DNA of 64,000 nucleotides from Burhinus oedicnemus (GCA_008921705.1 VFFE01009068.1:1452389-1516388), one strand, 5' to 3'. Shown: positions 13,301 through 25,983, counted from the first letter of the stretch. Notes: a model not told the origin generated them from the sequence alone. Program-made: numbers and translations.

Positions 13301-15285
13301 ATCCTTGCACAATTTTCCACTGGTTTATTAGAAAGTTTGCAAAAATTGAATTATTAATTAGTATACAAGATTTTTATCCAATCATATATTTACAGCAGAA
13401 ATGACAAAAATACACCAATTGAAGTCCTTTTCATTGCAAACCATTTTAACTTTGAAGACTGTCCTTTTGTGATACAATTAGCACCTTCTTTCGCAACATC
13501 CCTAGAAAGAAACACACTTCATAACACTACAAGCTCAGAAATACATAGCTATGTCATAAAAACAAAATCAAAATAACTCAAGTAGTTTCCTGATTGTGGG
13601 ATATTTAGTAGAAGGTGTTATCACACAGCAGTCTTTCCCCCTAGAAACAGTACTTATTTTTGTAAAATTTATAGGAAACTTTACATCTTTCAGACTTCTA
13701 ACCATCTGTGGAATTTGGCAAGACCTGGCCAATAGTATAAAAGTTGTTAGCAGTGGAGGAGGGCAGGATAACGGATACACATACATACACAGACAGTATG
13801 TATTATTAGATTGAGTCCCTTTTCCTTTACATGCTGCAGTACTGTACTAATGTAAAAGATTTTTAAATATACATCCCAGATTGTCTTTACTCTCCCTAAA
13901 ATTTAAGATTTAGCTAATCGGGACGGTATTCAGAATATGGCATACATGATGTACGAATGTTGAACACGTAACTCAATTTTAGAATGTTAAATCTAAAACA
14001 TGAGAAAAGTGTCCTCCTGGTTACAATCTGTAAAGGAAATATCTACATACGAGATGACTTTTTCTGTTTTGGAACTTACAGAAAGAAAATCTATGCAATT
14101 CCTTCATTATTCAAACACAAACACAAAGTTAGATTCCTGAAGAAATATATGAAGTCAGTCCATACTCAGAATTTCCATTGTGTAGGATATGTCAAGATTT
14201 CTGTATCTGTTTATTCTAAATGGCAATGTGTCCAAATTCAATCTGAAGATGCATTAGCTTTTTCCAAAATGAGACTAGAAACATACATACAATGACACGA
14301 AGAAGATGCAAGAGATACAATCCATATTTTAGTTAAAATTACTTTTTATTGGCAGATGGAGATAATTCTTAACAGTTATGCGAAAGTTTCAAGAAATAAA
14401 ACCACTGCTAACACACATGGTCTAACTCAGGTGCATTGTCCCCTCCTTATGGAAGAAGCTCCAAATAAAGACCATAAAAGGAATCTAACTGTATTAATTT
14501 ATCTCAGCTCAAGTATCAACCAAACATTGATAGAAGAAATTACTGCAAATGAGATATCCATAATCACACTGGATGAATCAGAATTAAGATCAGGTCTTTT
14601 GTATTCATTCTCTTTATTGGTAAAACACCCTCCTGTGTACAGCTAAATACTACCTGATCATTTTACGTGCAAAGTGATCGGAGTATCACTAAACACAGCA
14701 GTACTCAATGAGGACCAAGGATGACTAGTACCTAAAATAGTCTGTTACCTATCCAGTAAAAGACCTGATCGTGATCTTTATTATGCACAAGCTGCTTCTA
14801 ATAAGAGACATTTGGAACTGGGATATTTGGGAAATACATATTCAGGTCCTTGCCAAGAAACAGGTTCCACTGGTAGAAGAAATACTGACATACTGCAAAA
14901 GAGTTGAACAACTGACATTATCTGCTTCACTCTGTTCATTAAATAGTACAGACCCCATAAATTTTATACAGCTATTTAAGCAAATAGTACACACTATTTC
15001 AAGTTATAATTATTCACTAGATATTAGAAGTTTCTCTGTTCCAGGCAATTTAATTGGTTGAATAATGTTGTCTCCTTTCATAGAGAGGACTCACAAAAAA
15101 TTCATGATAATACACTACGACAAATTCTATTGTTCTTTAATTTCCATGAAAAATGTAAGAGCATAGTGCAAAGGCATTACCATTCTCCTGTTTCTTGGGA
15201 GTAACATATAGAAACATATTGTACGTACATGGCACCATATTACTGACAGCACCTTTTTATACTAAAAGAGCAAACATAATAATAC
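10368..15285. other. AT-rich single-copy non-coding stretch
   Basis: No gene or interspersed repeat is recognised here. Three plus-strand open frames of roughly 100 codons lie close together between 13984 and 15061, the first two in the same frame. I do not recognise their translations, and similar lengths arise by chance at this base composition, so they are not called as genes. Confidence 0.55.
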
Positions 15286-15379
15286 CACAGAAACACAGAA
15301 TCACAGAAGTTGGAAGGGACCTCTGAAGATCATCTAGTCCGACCCCCCTGCCAGAGCAGGTTCACCTAGAGCAGGCAAA
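15286..15379 (-). mobile_element. CR1 LINE, short 3' end, antisense
   Basis: Read on the minus strand this is the last ~95 bp of a CR1 element. On the plus strand it appears as ACAGAATCACAGAAGTTGG, then GGGACCTCTGAAGATCATC, then TAGTCCGACCC and CCAGAGCAGG. It is strongly 5'-truncated and abuts a TA run at 15380-15391. Confidence 0.93.
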
Positions 15380-15391
15380 ATATATATATAT
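15380..15391. repeat. (TA)n run at a CR1 boundary
   Basis: Six TA units sit immediately next to the truncated end of the antisense CR1. Such AT-rich sites are common at LINE junctions. It is too short to interpret further. Confidence 0.7.
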
Positions 15392-16391
15392 AAATGGAAT
15401 CTTTTAAAAGTTATGAAGGAATACAGGGTCTTAAGTATGTAAGATGCTCTTCATAATTCAAATGTACATAAAGACATACAGTTGAGTGACTTGGTATGCC
15501 TAACATAAATTAGTATTCAGAGAGTAAGAAAAAGAGCAAGAATACTATATGGTTCATCAGTCACAGTCCAACAGTTCATAACCAGGATACAGCCTTTTCA
15601 CAAACTGCTTTAGTCTAATAATATTTTTATGAGCTATGGAAAAAGGAAAGCAGTGTTATAAAATAAAATGTTTTTAAATGTGTCAGGATATGCCGAGCCT
15701 TTAAAATTTCTCAATATAAAGATATGTTGGTTCCCCAGATTCTGTAGGAGTTTAGGTAGCGCCATTTGTCAGGAATACTGGTTTTAATTAGTATTTGGAA
15801 AGGAGATTAAACCTTTCCCTTTCAAATGCCATTTCAACCATATTTTCTGTCTGCTCTCAGTGTGATAATGTTCTTTGGAATAAACTCTGTACAGGTTCAT
15901 ATCTAAAAAACTTGCAGAAAGAGCAACTACTGCACAGTTCACTTAATAAATAGGATACTCCTCACACTGTAAATGATTTCAAGCTTACCCTTCCATTTTC
16001 CACCTCTGAAAACTGACATCATTTGCAAACCTCATCTGCCAGAAAGCATATCTGCATATCTTTTCATACAACAGTATTTGTCATGATCACAAGCTTTTCA
16101 ACTGAAAAAAACTCCTCCAGCCTGTGTAACAAATAACAGGGTATTTCATGTGAAAAATCTTTTGCAAACCACTTCCTTCCTAGATCTCATGAGTCACAAG
16201 ACACAACACAAAACCCTTTCCCAAGAATAATAGACAGAGCAAATGGGGAAAAGCAACTTTGAAAAGGTGTACATTAAGTGTTTTCTTTAAGACATACTGC
16301 ACTATCTCCTCAGTAGTAGTGCAGTACTAGACAGTAGTCTATCAGCCCCCACATATCATCCGATACAAACTCAGTAACTTTTTAAAACTCA
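15392..16391. other. AT-rich single-copy non-coding stretch
   Basis: About 1 kb between two CR1 copies with no gene, repeat family or conserved motif that I can identify. Confidence 0.55.
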
Positions 16392-16548
16392 CCGGTCTCT
16401 TCTCCCTAGTAACAAGTGATAGGACGAGAGGAAACAACCTCAAGTTGTGTCAGGGGAGGTTTAGATTGGATATTAGGAAAAATTTCTTCACTGAAATGGT
16501 TATCAAGCATCGGAAGAGGCTGCCCAGGGAAGTGGTTGAGTCACCATC
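16392..16548 (+). mobile_element. CR1 LINE, left half of a copy split by an LTR
   Basis: CR1 3' sequence in sense orientation. It includes GTGATAGGACGAGAGGAAAC, the TTAGGAAAAATTTCTTCACTG-type block and GGCTGCCCAGGGAAGTGG, ending in GAGTCACCATC. The text continues without loss at 17112 (ACTGGAGGTATTTAAAAG), as in the CR1 consensus, showing that 16549-17106 was inserted into an existing CR1. Confidence 0.95.
16544..16548. repeat. Left target-site duplication (CCATC) of the LTR
   Basis: CCATC at 16544-16548 is repeated exactly at 17107-17111, on the other side of the LTR. A 5-bp duplication is expected for retroviral integrase and is common for avian ERVL-type elements. Confidence 0.9.
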
Positions 16549-17106
16549 TGTAATAGTAACCCCAGCCCGCAGCTAGGACCACTTAGCCGCTTGCACAGCT
16601 CTCCCCATTCCCCTCCCAGAAGGGAAGTGAGAAGAGGGAGAAAAGGAGCGGAAAGGGAAGGCAAAAAACCTCATGGGTTGAGATAAAGACAGTTTAATAG
16701 AACAATAACAGAAAAAGGGAAATATCAATAATAATAACAAAAACAATAATAATAGTAAAAGAATATACAAGATGAAGCAATACAACACAAGTCACTCTCG
16801 CCACCCAGTGAACTGGCTGCCCAGACTGTCCCAAGCAGTGACTGCAGATTCCTGTCCCCCTGGTCAACCCCCATTTATATACCAAGCATGGCTTCTGTGG
16901 TATGGAATATTCCATTGGCCGTTCCATTGTTTTGCCTATGCTCCTTCTCAGCTTCTATAGGAAGCTGAATAAAGTCCTTGAATAGTATAAACATCACCTA
17001 GCAACAACTAAAACTATATGCATTATTGGCATTCCTCTCATACCAAATCCGAAACACAGAAACTACTAGAAAGAAAATTAACACTATTCCAGCTGCAAGC
17101 AGGACA
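16549..17106 (-). mobile_element. Solo LTR of an avian endogenous retrovirus, antisense
   Basis: A 558-bp element inserted in a CR1. On the minus strand it begins TGTCCTG and ends TTACA, the TG...CA ends of a long terminal repeat, flanked by a perfect CCATC duplication. Minus-strand U3 signals are a CCAAT box at 16911-16920 and a TATA box (TATATAAAT) at 16873-16881. A poly(A) signal of type ATTAAA lies at 16693-16698, followed by a U5-like pyrimidine-rich end. The overall text resembles a family widespread in birds that I place with ERVL-like elements; the exact family name is not certain. No internal gag, pol or env sequence is attached, so it is a solo LTR made by LTR-LTR recombination. The ORFs at 16573-16927 are LTR sequence and not genes. 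Confidence 0.92.
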
Positions 17107-17111
17107 CCATC
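17107..17111. repeat. Right target-site duplication (CCATC) of the LTR
   Basis: Second copy of CCATC, identical to 16544-16548, directly after the CA end of the LTR. The CR1 text resumes at 17112. Confidence 0.9.
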
Positions 17112-17256
17112 ACTGGAGGTATTTAAAAGACATGTAGATGTGGCACTTAGGGACATGGTTTAATGGTGGATTTGGCAGTGTTAGGTTTACAGTTGGACTT
17201 GATGATTTTAAAGGTCTTTCCAACGTAAATAATTCCATGATTCTATGATTCTATGA
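17112..17256 (+). mobile_element. CR1 LINE, right half with octamer tail
   Basis: Continuation of the CR1 begun at 16392: ACTGGAGGTATTTAAAAG, then GATGTGGCAC, GGGACATGGTTTAATGG and GGACTTGATGATTTTAAAGG. It ends in three tandem octamers (ATTCCATG, ATTCTATG, ATTCTATG), the diagnostic CR1 3' terminus. An intact tail means the 3' end of this copy is complete. Confidence 0.96.
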
Positions 17257-18520
17257 CCTTTCAAGCCTGTCCCTCAAATGTTATACATGTACGATCCCTG
17301 ACCAGAGGCAACAAAATGAGGAAATATTTTCTATTAACTAAAAAAAACCCAAACAACAAATAACTTTGTACCATCATCTCCACTAATTCTCCCTTCTGAG
17401 TATTACAAAGATCTCTGAGATCTGTCTGAAGTGGCCAACCCTTTCAGAGGACACTTCTCTCACACTTCCAACCCTTGCTAGATCAGAGAAAGGTAGCCTC
17501 TTCCTTTCTTTTCACTTAGAATTTCCCTCCTCTCTTTCTCTTCCATTGAGCAGCACTACATTCAACTTTCATCTTAGTATCTGTCTAGGTCCAACATCCA
17601 TCATCTGTTTGCTGAATTTCCAAATAAATCTCCCTGAACTTTCTCTCATGTCATACTTCACACTCACAAATTTCTCCATAAACATTACTTCATTCTCCAG
17701 TTTAAACCTCTCCTTTAACACCATGCTAAAAATGGAGCCTTTATGCATCATGCTGACAAACATGTTTTATTTTCTGTTACTCCTGATTCCATCAGCAATC
17801 ATTCGTTGTCCACATCAGCTTTGCTGGTGATTTGGCCTCACTCATAGATTTTCTTTCCAATCCAGAAGAATTAGAATTTTGACTCTTTTGAGCTGTGTGC
17901 TGGAATTATGACAATAATATCAAAACAACATGAAAGCATTCACATGAGGAAGCTAATGAAAGTTTTAGATTGCATTTTTTCTTCATTGCAAAAGAAAAGC
18001 TAACGAACGATGCAATGTAACACACAGAAATTAAAGTATCAAGAAGCCACTGCATGGCTTTCCATAAGTCATTTTACAAAGAATATGTTGCAAGTTTTCA
18101 GAGATCTTACTAGCAGTAATGTGGCTGTTTATGAATAGAGACACCATAAGCCATTCATTAGTTTCAATACTAAGATGGTTTGAGATCAAATTAGCTATAA
18201 ACCTACGCAGACTGCAAAATTCTGCTAGCAATTTTGTATGAATTCATTCTAAGCGCTGCCTTTCACAACTTTATAAAAGCAATGATCTTCTTTCTTAACT
18301 CCATTAAAGTGTATTTACTGAGTGATGGGCTCCACAGCATGAAAAACTTAACCAATTGAGTGAGTTCAAATTCCTAAATATTGATTTCTCTTGACTTTGA
18401 AAACATGGTGACATCTGTGCGCAGACATGTCCAGCTTTGTAATGTTTAAAGTAGTCCTACTGGAAAAGGAAAGATAAAACTCCGTAATGTCACATCCCTA
18501 TCACTGCTATGTCACTGTTT
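17257..18520. other. Single-copy non-coding stretch
   Basis: About 1.26 kb between two sense CR1 copies. An open frame at 17546-17830 and its antisense counterpart (17569-17763) overlap and match nothing I recognise. I call no feature here. Confidence 0.5.
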
Positions 18521-19074
18521 TGCCAGCAATGTTGAGGGAGGTGATCCTTCCTCTCTACTCAGTACTGGTGAGGCCACACCTGGAGTACTGGGTCCAGCTC
18601 TGGGCTCCCCAATACAAGAGAGACATGGACATACTGGAGCAGGAAGATGATGAAGGGACTGGACCATCTGTCCTAAGAGGAAAGGTTGAGAGAGCTGGGA
18701 CTGTTCAGCCTGGAGAAGAGAAGGTTCAGGGGGGATCTCATCAATGTGTATAAGTACCTGATGGGAGAGAATGAATAGCAGGAAACCAGACTCTTCTCAG
18801 TGGTGCCCAGTGACAGGACAAGGGGCAACAGGCACAAACTGAAACAGGAAATTCCAAATGAACACAAGAAAGTATGTCTTTACTGTGCGTAGTCAGACAC
18901 TGGAACAGGTTGCCCGTGAGGTTGTAAAGCCTCCCTCCATCTGTGGAAATACTCAACACTCAACTGGACATGGTCCTAGGCAACCTGCTGTAGCTGACTT
19001 GCTTGGGCAGGGAAGGTCAGACTAGATGATCTCAAGAGGTCCGTTCCTACCCACAGGATTCTGTGACTCTGTAA
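18521..19074 (+). mobile_element. CR1 LINE, 5'-truncated 3' portion, sense
   Basis: About 550 bp of CR1 3' sequence: GGTGAGGCCACACCTGGAG near 18568, CTGGGCTCCCCAATACAAG near 18600, CAGCCTGGAGAAGAGAAGG, GTGCCCAGTGACAGGACAAG, GGAACAGGTTGCCCGTGAGG, GACTAGATGATCTC and a degenerate tail (GATTCTGTGACTCTGTAA). The subfamily differs from the copies at 9731 and 16392, which carry the ACAACTTCCT or GTGATAGGACGAG text. The open frames inside it are CR1 shadows. Confidence 0.95.
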
Positions 19075-22000
19075 TTTTTCAAATATACATAAAGGTATTT
19101 CTAAGCAGCCATACAACATGACACAAGTAATTATATTTAAATAGCATATGCTGTAACATTAGACTATAAAGAAATATGAGACACAGTAATTCCAACAAAG
19201 ACTTCATTTTTAATTCTATCAGTGCAATACCCAGCCCCATGTATTATCCTAACAACGGCCTGTAGGTGGTATCATAATGCAAATAATATATGAAAGATAA
19301 TATTAATGACCATAAAGCAAAAGATTTTAAAAAAAAAAAATATTCATTTTTTGGTCAGTTTAACATCTGCCTTTGAGAGTGCAGATGCAAGAGCATATGA
19401 ATATAATTTTTACACTGTATCTGAGATTTCTTCTTTCTGTACCACACCTCTACAGGGCTCTCAGCAATAATGATCCAATGTTTAGGAAAACACAATACAG
19501 TAAAAGAGAAAAGAAAATCTTAAAGTTACTTCAGTGTTATCAGAATCCAGGTGAGATTTCTCTGAGCATTGTTGGCACACATCAGAAGTCTTTCAAGCCT
19601 CACAGATAAGGTTTTGGAAGTGTACGTCTGCACAATACTTAACTGTACCACAGATAAAGAAAACATGAACAACAGCTCCTCACAGTGAGATCTAGGTAAT
19701 TAATTAGCTCGTGCCTTTGGTGTAGTTAGCCTGTTAGACATTATGGAGCAGTTGTACTGAGACTGATGAACACTATCCTAACCTAACAGGAACGGAATAA
19801 CCATTTTGATCAGCCTGACTCTTCAGATGAAAAATGTTCTGGAGGAAAACCAAAGCCTACAGCCTCAAGGAATCTGTACATTTGAGAATTTGACTTACAA
19901 ATTCTCCCTTGTATATTATCCCATCTCCTAGATTTCAGGCTCAGACTTGCAGGTCTTCTCCTACTTCTCTAGAGGAAGACCTAGATTGCATTTTTATCAG
20001 GTGAATATAAAGTCTGATTTATACTTTAGGCAGTAACAGTATGTGATACAACAAAAGAAGACAATATGTCCAATAAAGTGGGTGAGCAGTGAAGATGGTG
20101 ACAATTGTGGCTGATACGTCTGAGATTTTTTATGACTAAAAAAAATATTTGTTTTTAGCATAAATATGTCTCTGTAAATCAACATTTCCATATATGAAAT
20201 TCCATGCAGTTGTTGACATAACCTAGCACTCTCATTACTGTACCAAGCAAAATCAGCCAAGAGGTTCAGAAGTTGATTCAAGGTTCCATGTTGAACTGGA
20301 TAAATCAGCACATCCCAGACATTTTCGCTCATGGACATAATCATTTTCAATTACAGTTTTACTAGACAGGAGGGACAAGAAAATTCCACGCCATTGCCAT
20401 GACTAACATTTTGAAGCATGTAAATCTGTAATAAAAGCTTTATGTTGCTGCAGTTTTATTATAAAGCCACTTCAAAGCTGACCAGTTTTCCCTCTTGGGG
20501 GAAAAAATGAATCAAGTAAAACAGACAACTTGCTTAAGTTACCACTTATAGGCATACTTGCACAAATTGACGCTTGCTGAATTATCAGAATAGTGCAAGT
20601 TATGTACTTATTTTCTGTCCTTTTATCTGTACAGAAACACTGTATCTCAGACACCATTTTGTGGTAAAAACAGATAAAAGATGACATAGAATGTCAACAC
20701 CTTTCCATATGGTATTTGCCAAAAAAAGATATGCTTTATACATGGAAAATATATCACATATAAACAGACTAGATTGTTCTTCAGCAACAGCAATCAATGG
20801 GGCTGAGAAAATCTATGCACTTTACAGGTGTGCCATACTAATCAGTAAAAGACCTTGCTGACAACATGTAAGATAATTCGCAATGAGGAGAATACAAATC
20901 ATATTTAAAAAGAAAAGATTTAAGGCATACTAAAAAGAGCTTCAGAAGCCAAAACATATAAACAAATGTATAGTGGTTAACAGAGATGACTCTGAATGCT
21001 GGATACATGACTGCATCATTTTGCACAAATTGGTCTCAAAGCACAAAATTCAAATCTTATTTTGTACATAAAAATACACTTTTTACTGTAGGATGAACTA
21101 AAAATGTAAAAACATGTAGCAGTTCAAGTACATATGAAATCTAAACCCAAAAATATATTATTTGCAACTTTTAAAAAGCACAGGGTTTAGATATATGAAC
21201 ACATCATTGCACTTTTGAGAAGACATATTCAAGTGCGAATCCGCTGTGTGTTTTACAGGTTAGGTAACAATGTACTAGCAAACCACATAAGTGGTTAAAA
21301 GGCAACAGGTTGAATTTAGGCAGACATCCTTTCCAAACGTCAACTAGTAAAGCATCTCGTGATATAAAATGCTTCTCACTGTTCAAAAATGAGGGCAAGG
21401 TGCAATTTGAAATGTCTTTCTTTGGCTGTATAGTATGTAATTCAAAAGAACCATATTTTTGACTTACATTCAGCAGAGATGTAGGAAACATCATAAACCA
21501 TGGCAATTCACAGTAGCGTGTATCAAACATCTGAATAACTTCATTACATAAATGTTGACTGCTTTTCTTTCCATATTCTGTTCATTTACGTGACAGAATA
21601 AATCCATACAATGAATAAACACTGCATAAGATTACAGAAGTGTTGACATATGCTACTGAATTGCATCACAGCAGCATGACACCAACAGCTGAGGGTGCCG
21701 AGCTAGGTGCCTGCTGCCTATTACTCAGGTTCATCTGAAATACAGTCATCTTTATACCCATCAGTTGTTCCTTCCTTTCATAAAATGGAAATAATTGACA
21801 GGAATGTCAACAGCCAACATCATTCATAAGTGAACCTTATTAAACCATAAGCTAAGATCTATTTGACTAGATGACTATGAAATAAAATACACCTTGGATT
21901 TGCAAATCAAGACATTGCACTCTACAGTATTAGGTGAAATCCCTTGTTTAGAAATATCTAACCCATTTAGAATTAAAATGACCCTTATTTACTATCTTAA

Positions 22001-22326
22001 TGAGAAATTTTGTAAATCTTAAAACCAGTGGTAGGTGCTAATTACTTGAAAATATAACTTGAAGACCCTTTGAAAGAAATACTCACACAACTGGGATAAA
22101 TCTCCCAGTTCTAGATTCTCTCTATAACACTTGTAACCATGCATTGGTCTTTGACTAACCAGCACAATAAAGGAAGAGATTTGTAATTGAAGAATTAACC
22201 TTGTAATAGTCAAATACAGTAATCAGATCATTTATCATTAACATAAAATAGTAATGTATTTCAATTTTTTCTGTAACCATCAAGAGGTGCTTTTGGTTTG
22301 GGGTTGGGTAGGGGGGTTTTTTGTTG

Positions 22327-22352
22327 TTTTTTGTTTGTTTGTTTGTTTGTTT
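22327..22352. repeat. (GTTT)n simple repeat
   Basis: Four to five GTTT units flanked by T runs, preceded by a G/T-rich stretch (GGGG, GGG and a six-G run at 22303-22316). It is a low-complexity tract. Confidence 0.8.
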
Positions 22353-25300
22353 TTAAACATGAGCATTTCATAGAGTTACCAGGAAATTGTGGATTGGTCT
22401 TTCCCCTGGAAAAGCTTTGCATACCAGGTCCTAATACCTACTCAAAAATTTTAACTAAAATATTCCAATTTCATGCCAAAAAATTATTGCCTACAACATA
22501 GGTTATTTTTGCAGTTATGATTAAAACAAAATAAACGAAAAATAGATATATACTGCAGCCAAATCCTGAGATTATTATAAGTGTTACCAAAAGAATTCTT
22601 CCATGTATTAAATTGGGTTTTTGCAATGTTGAGAGTATACACTGAGGTTCATTTTCCTCCTTTTCTTTCTTTGATTACTTAGCTGCTGTTACTGATACAG
22701 TATAATAGATATTAGATTAATGACCTAAATAGTATCTATTTTCTAAGTTATCAGTTACTTTCAGACTTCAAGACATACTTCTCTTTTTTTTGCTCCTCAC
22801 ACAGAGGATTTCAGGAATTTGGGGTGTTTGAATTTCCTTCAGTGCTAACCTTAATAGAGACATTTGTTTTTCTTCAAAATATCACACTTCCCAGGAATAT
22901 CAAAATATACCCAGTACAACCTAAGTCCTAGTATAATGAGTTACATTCCTCTTTCTTGCCCACTTTGACCAAAAAATTATGACTGAGTAATTTGATACTT
23001 GTGTAAGTATTCAAAGCTCCTACAGAAATGTAAAGGCCTCTTTCTATGACCCAAATATTCCCGCATGTTGTTGAGTGTTTGACACATACATAAGCATCCT
23101 CATAATGATCACTGGAAGACTTTTTTTCCTCTGTTAATCTTTTCACACAAGCTCTGAAACCAGTCTACATGAAGTCTTTTACTTTTGAAAACTCTAGAAA
23201 GCATGCTAGAAATCCCTGCTTGTAGTAACCTGCAATCCCAAACCAGGGCAACATACTCAAGCAAATCCAGTTTCTTTTTTTGGTTTTGCTTTTTTAAATA
23301 AAAACAAAACAAAAAGAAACCAACAAAACCCCAGTAACATCAAAAGTAATTATAAACAATGCACTTGCAAAAGGAAAAACGCTTGACCTGTTTACGACAA
23401 GGCTAAATCTGAACTACAGCCAGCTGACTTGCTCTAGGCTCTATCTTTGGTGTCATTTCTCAGACAAAACCCTGTCATTGTGGAGCACTACTAGTTTTCA
23501 CAGCCAAATTGTATTTTGGAGTTAGGCCCAACAGACCTAATTTCTTTCCCTTTCACTTACTTACTCTTGAAAATAACTTTTAACCTATCCAGAAGACATT
23601 TTTGACATCTTGACTTATTTCACTCTTTGGCATTACTTTAAGCATTGTTTCACCTCTTCAGTTGCTACTTTGTTAGACAAGGTTAGCTTACAGTAATAAT
23701 CAGCCACTTCAGGATCTGTGATAATAAAAAAAAGATTAAAAAAAAATATTTCTTCTAAAGATATAACAACAAAAAGATCTCCCTGGGAAAAAAATCAAAG
23801 ATTTTCACAAAAATATTTTTCCATGAATTTTGGCTGCTAAACCACCTACAGCCCAAGAACCATCCATCTGAGAAGAAAATATGACCTTCCATTCCATGCA
23901 CCTTTCATCTCAGTCATGCTTTGTGGGTACTTTTATAGATCTAACAACTGAACCTTCTCATATCATGTCAAATACCTCACACACATTGTAAGGGAAGAAG
24001 CTACAACACTGAGTCTTAGATGCTCTTTCAGCCTTTGTCACCTACTTGCCAGCAGGTTATCCAATTCTGGTTCTCTGAAGGCTTATCTGGATGCCCAATA
24101 TTACATATCAAGTTGTCCCACCACTGGAACAGAATTATTCATACTACTTAAAGTTAAGGATCTGTGAAAGTAGAGATCAATGCCTAGATCCTCCTCCCTC
24201 TACAATTTTCAATAAGGCTGTAACACTAGACAAGCATATTTGGTAACTTCTTTGATATTTTCTTTATAAAAGTTCTGTTAGGAAACTTAACTTGATCTGT
24301 ATATTAAACTTTTTGTGATTACAGTGACTGCAACATATTTGTGTTGTGAAGAACTGCAAACTAAGAGCAAAAATAAGCAATGTTGTAGCTAACTAAGGCA
24401 CAAAACTGGTCTGATCCAGAAAACAATTCTCCTATGATTTTATCAGCTGCAACCAGTTATCAGTATCTACTGACAAATAAATGAAAGTAGAACAGTCTCT
24501 CAGAAGTGCACTATGTAGGCCACAACCTTTTTTTTCCTTACTAACCAGGCTGGTACATTTAGCTATGAAACCACCTCTATTCCATTGTTTAATCAGTCAA
24601 CTCTAGGCCCATTAGAACATGGGATCTACGTATATGAACTTAGTACTCCTCTACAGTTCTACAGAAAATTACTAAATAAATGGTGAATGTAATTTAAAAG
24701 GGCTATAATTATTATTAAAAAATAATAATATGGTGAGATACAGACAGTGCGGCTCCTGTGTCTTTCCACATGTATATTTTTTGTGGGTGTTTACCCGGAA
24801 GTAGGACTCCACATGAGCACAGATAAACACGCAGACACATACAAACACACATCCACTTAGATTTATAATTTTTTATCTTCCCGAGTAAGCCTGCATTTCT
24901 GAGGGGTATTGGAAACAACCATGATCAATGCCTCAAAACTTCCAGGGTAACATTTGGCTACAAGTTTTTTGAGGAGAGACAAAAGAAATCTTTAGACTCA
25001 ATGAACATTGCATCAACTGCACTACCTGCAGGCCCAATCCTGACCTTTGACAGCAATGATGCAGACCTTCCGGTACTAGGAAATACGTGAAAGAATTCAA
25101 AAAATTGTCAAAGAAAGATTTGTGGATGTGATCACAAACTATTTCTGAGTTACACTCTATGCAACAGTTTTGACTTCACCGATGCTGCATCAGGCATTAA
25201 TCAGCAAAATTTCTGGCTCATTATCTTCAGAGTTAATTTTAGTGAGCCCTGCTCATTAAGCAGGGTTCATTCCCCAATTCTCTAAGTTGAAATTGAGCAT

Positions 25301-25927
25301 TTAAAATAAAAATTAATCTCATACTGAGGCATCGCTGCCCACTTGCTCACAGGATAAAAATACATTGTTATGAGGAGAAAAACTTGCATTTGGGGCCAAT
25401 CACAGCAAGACAAGAAGCAAAAAAGAAAGTCTAGAAAAAATTATTTTTATCATCAAATCTATGACATATTTTGCTAGTTTTCCACCCATCTTTTCACACT
25501 TCTAAAACTACACAGTTGTTACTAGATATCTTTTTAGCTGACAGTGAGTTAAGTGAAAAAGTTACCATCCACGACCTGCCCCAGTTGCTCATTAACATCT
25601 CTCTTCTCCGTATGTTGCTGCCTCCTCAGATCCGCCAGCTTAACTGCATGTATAGCCAGTCCTGGTGCCAGCCAAAACGTTTAGTATGAGATTAAACTTC
25701 ATTTTTAAATGCAAGTTATTTGACAGAGACAAGTTAAGGAGAGGCTACAGATGCAATTCTACTGTCAGACAGGAGGATCTAATAACTTCTGGGAGGATGT
25801 GGTGAAGAACAGCTGAGGTAGGCTTGGAGCTGTAATCTTTCCACCAAGCTCAGTGGCAACCAAGATAGCATTTCAGACCACAGCCTTAAAGTTTTGGAGG
25901 ATAGATGACAGGAAGAAGTGGCAGAAT

Positions 25928-25983
25928 ACCACAGACAGAACAGTAAACTCTAATAGAGATTTCTATTAGAGATTGTCTGTGGT
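25928..25983. repeat. Two-part inverted repeat (hairpin)
   Basis: Outer arms ACCACAGACA (25928-25937) and TGTCTGTGGT (25974-25983) are perfectly complementary over 10 bp. Inner arms CTCTAATAG (25948-25956) and CTATTAGAG (25963-25971) are perfectly complementary over 9 bp and enclose the 6-base loop AGATTT. An asymmetric internal bulge (10 bases against 2) separates the two stems. Function is unknown; at 56 nt it is shorter than a usual miRNA precursor. Confidence 0.75.

Noticed and set aside
16573..16960. Open frames on both strands, one with a Leu-rich membrane-like stretch
   Set aside because: They fall in the solo LTR; the Leu-rich stretch is translated from an AAT/AAC-rich low-complexity part of the LTR.
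19997..20350. 117-codon minus-strand open frame
   Set aside because: No recognised domain; the C-terminal half is Phe/Cys/Ile-rich translation typical of AT-rich non-coding DNA.
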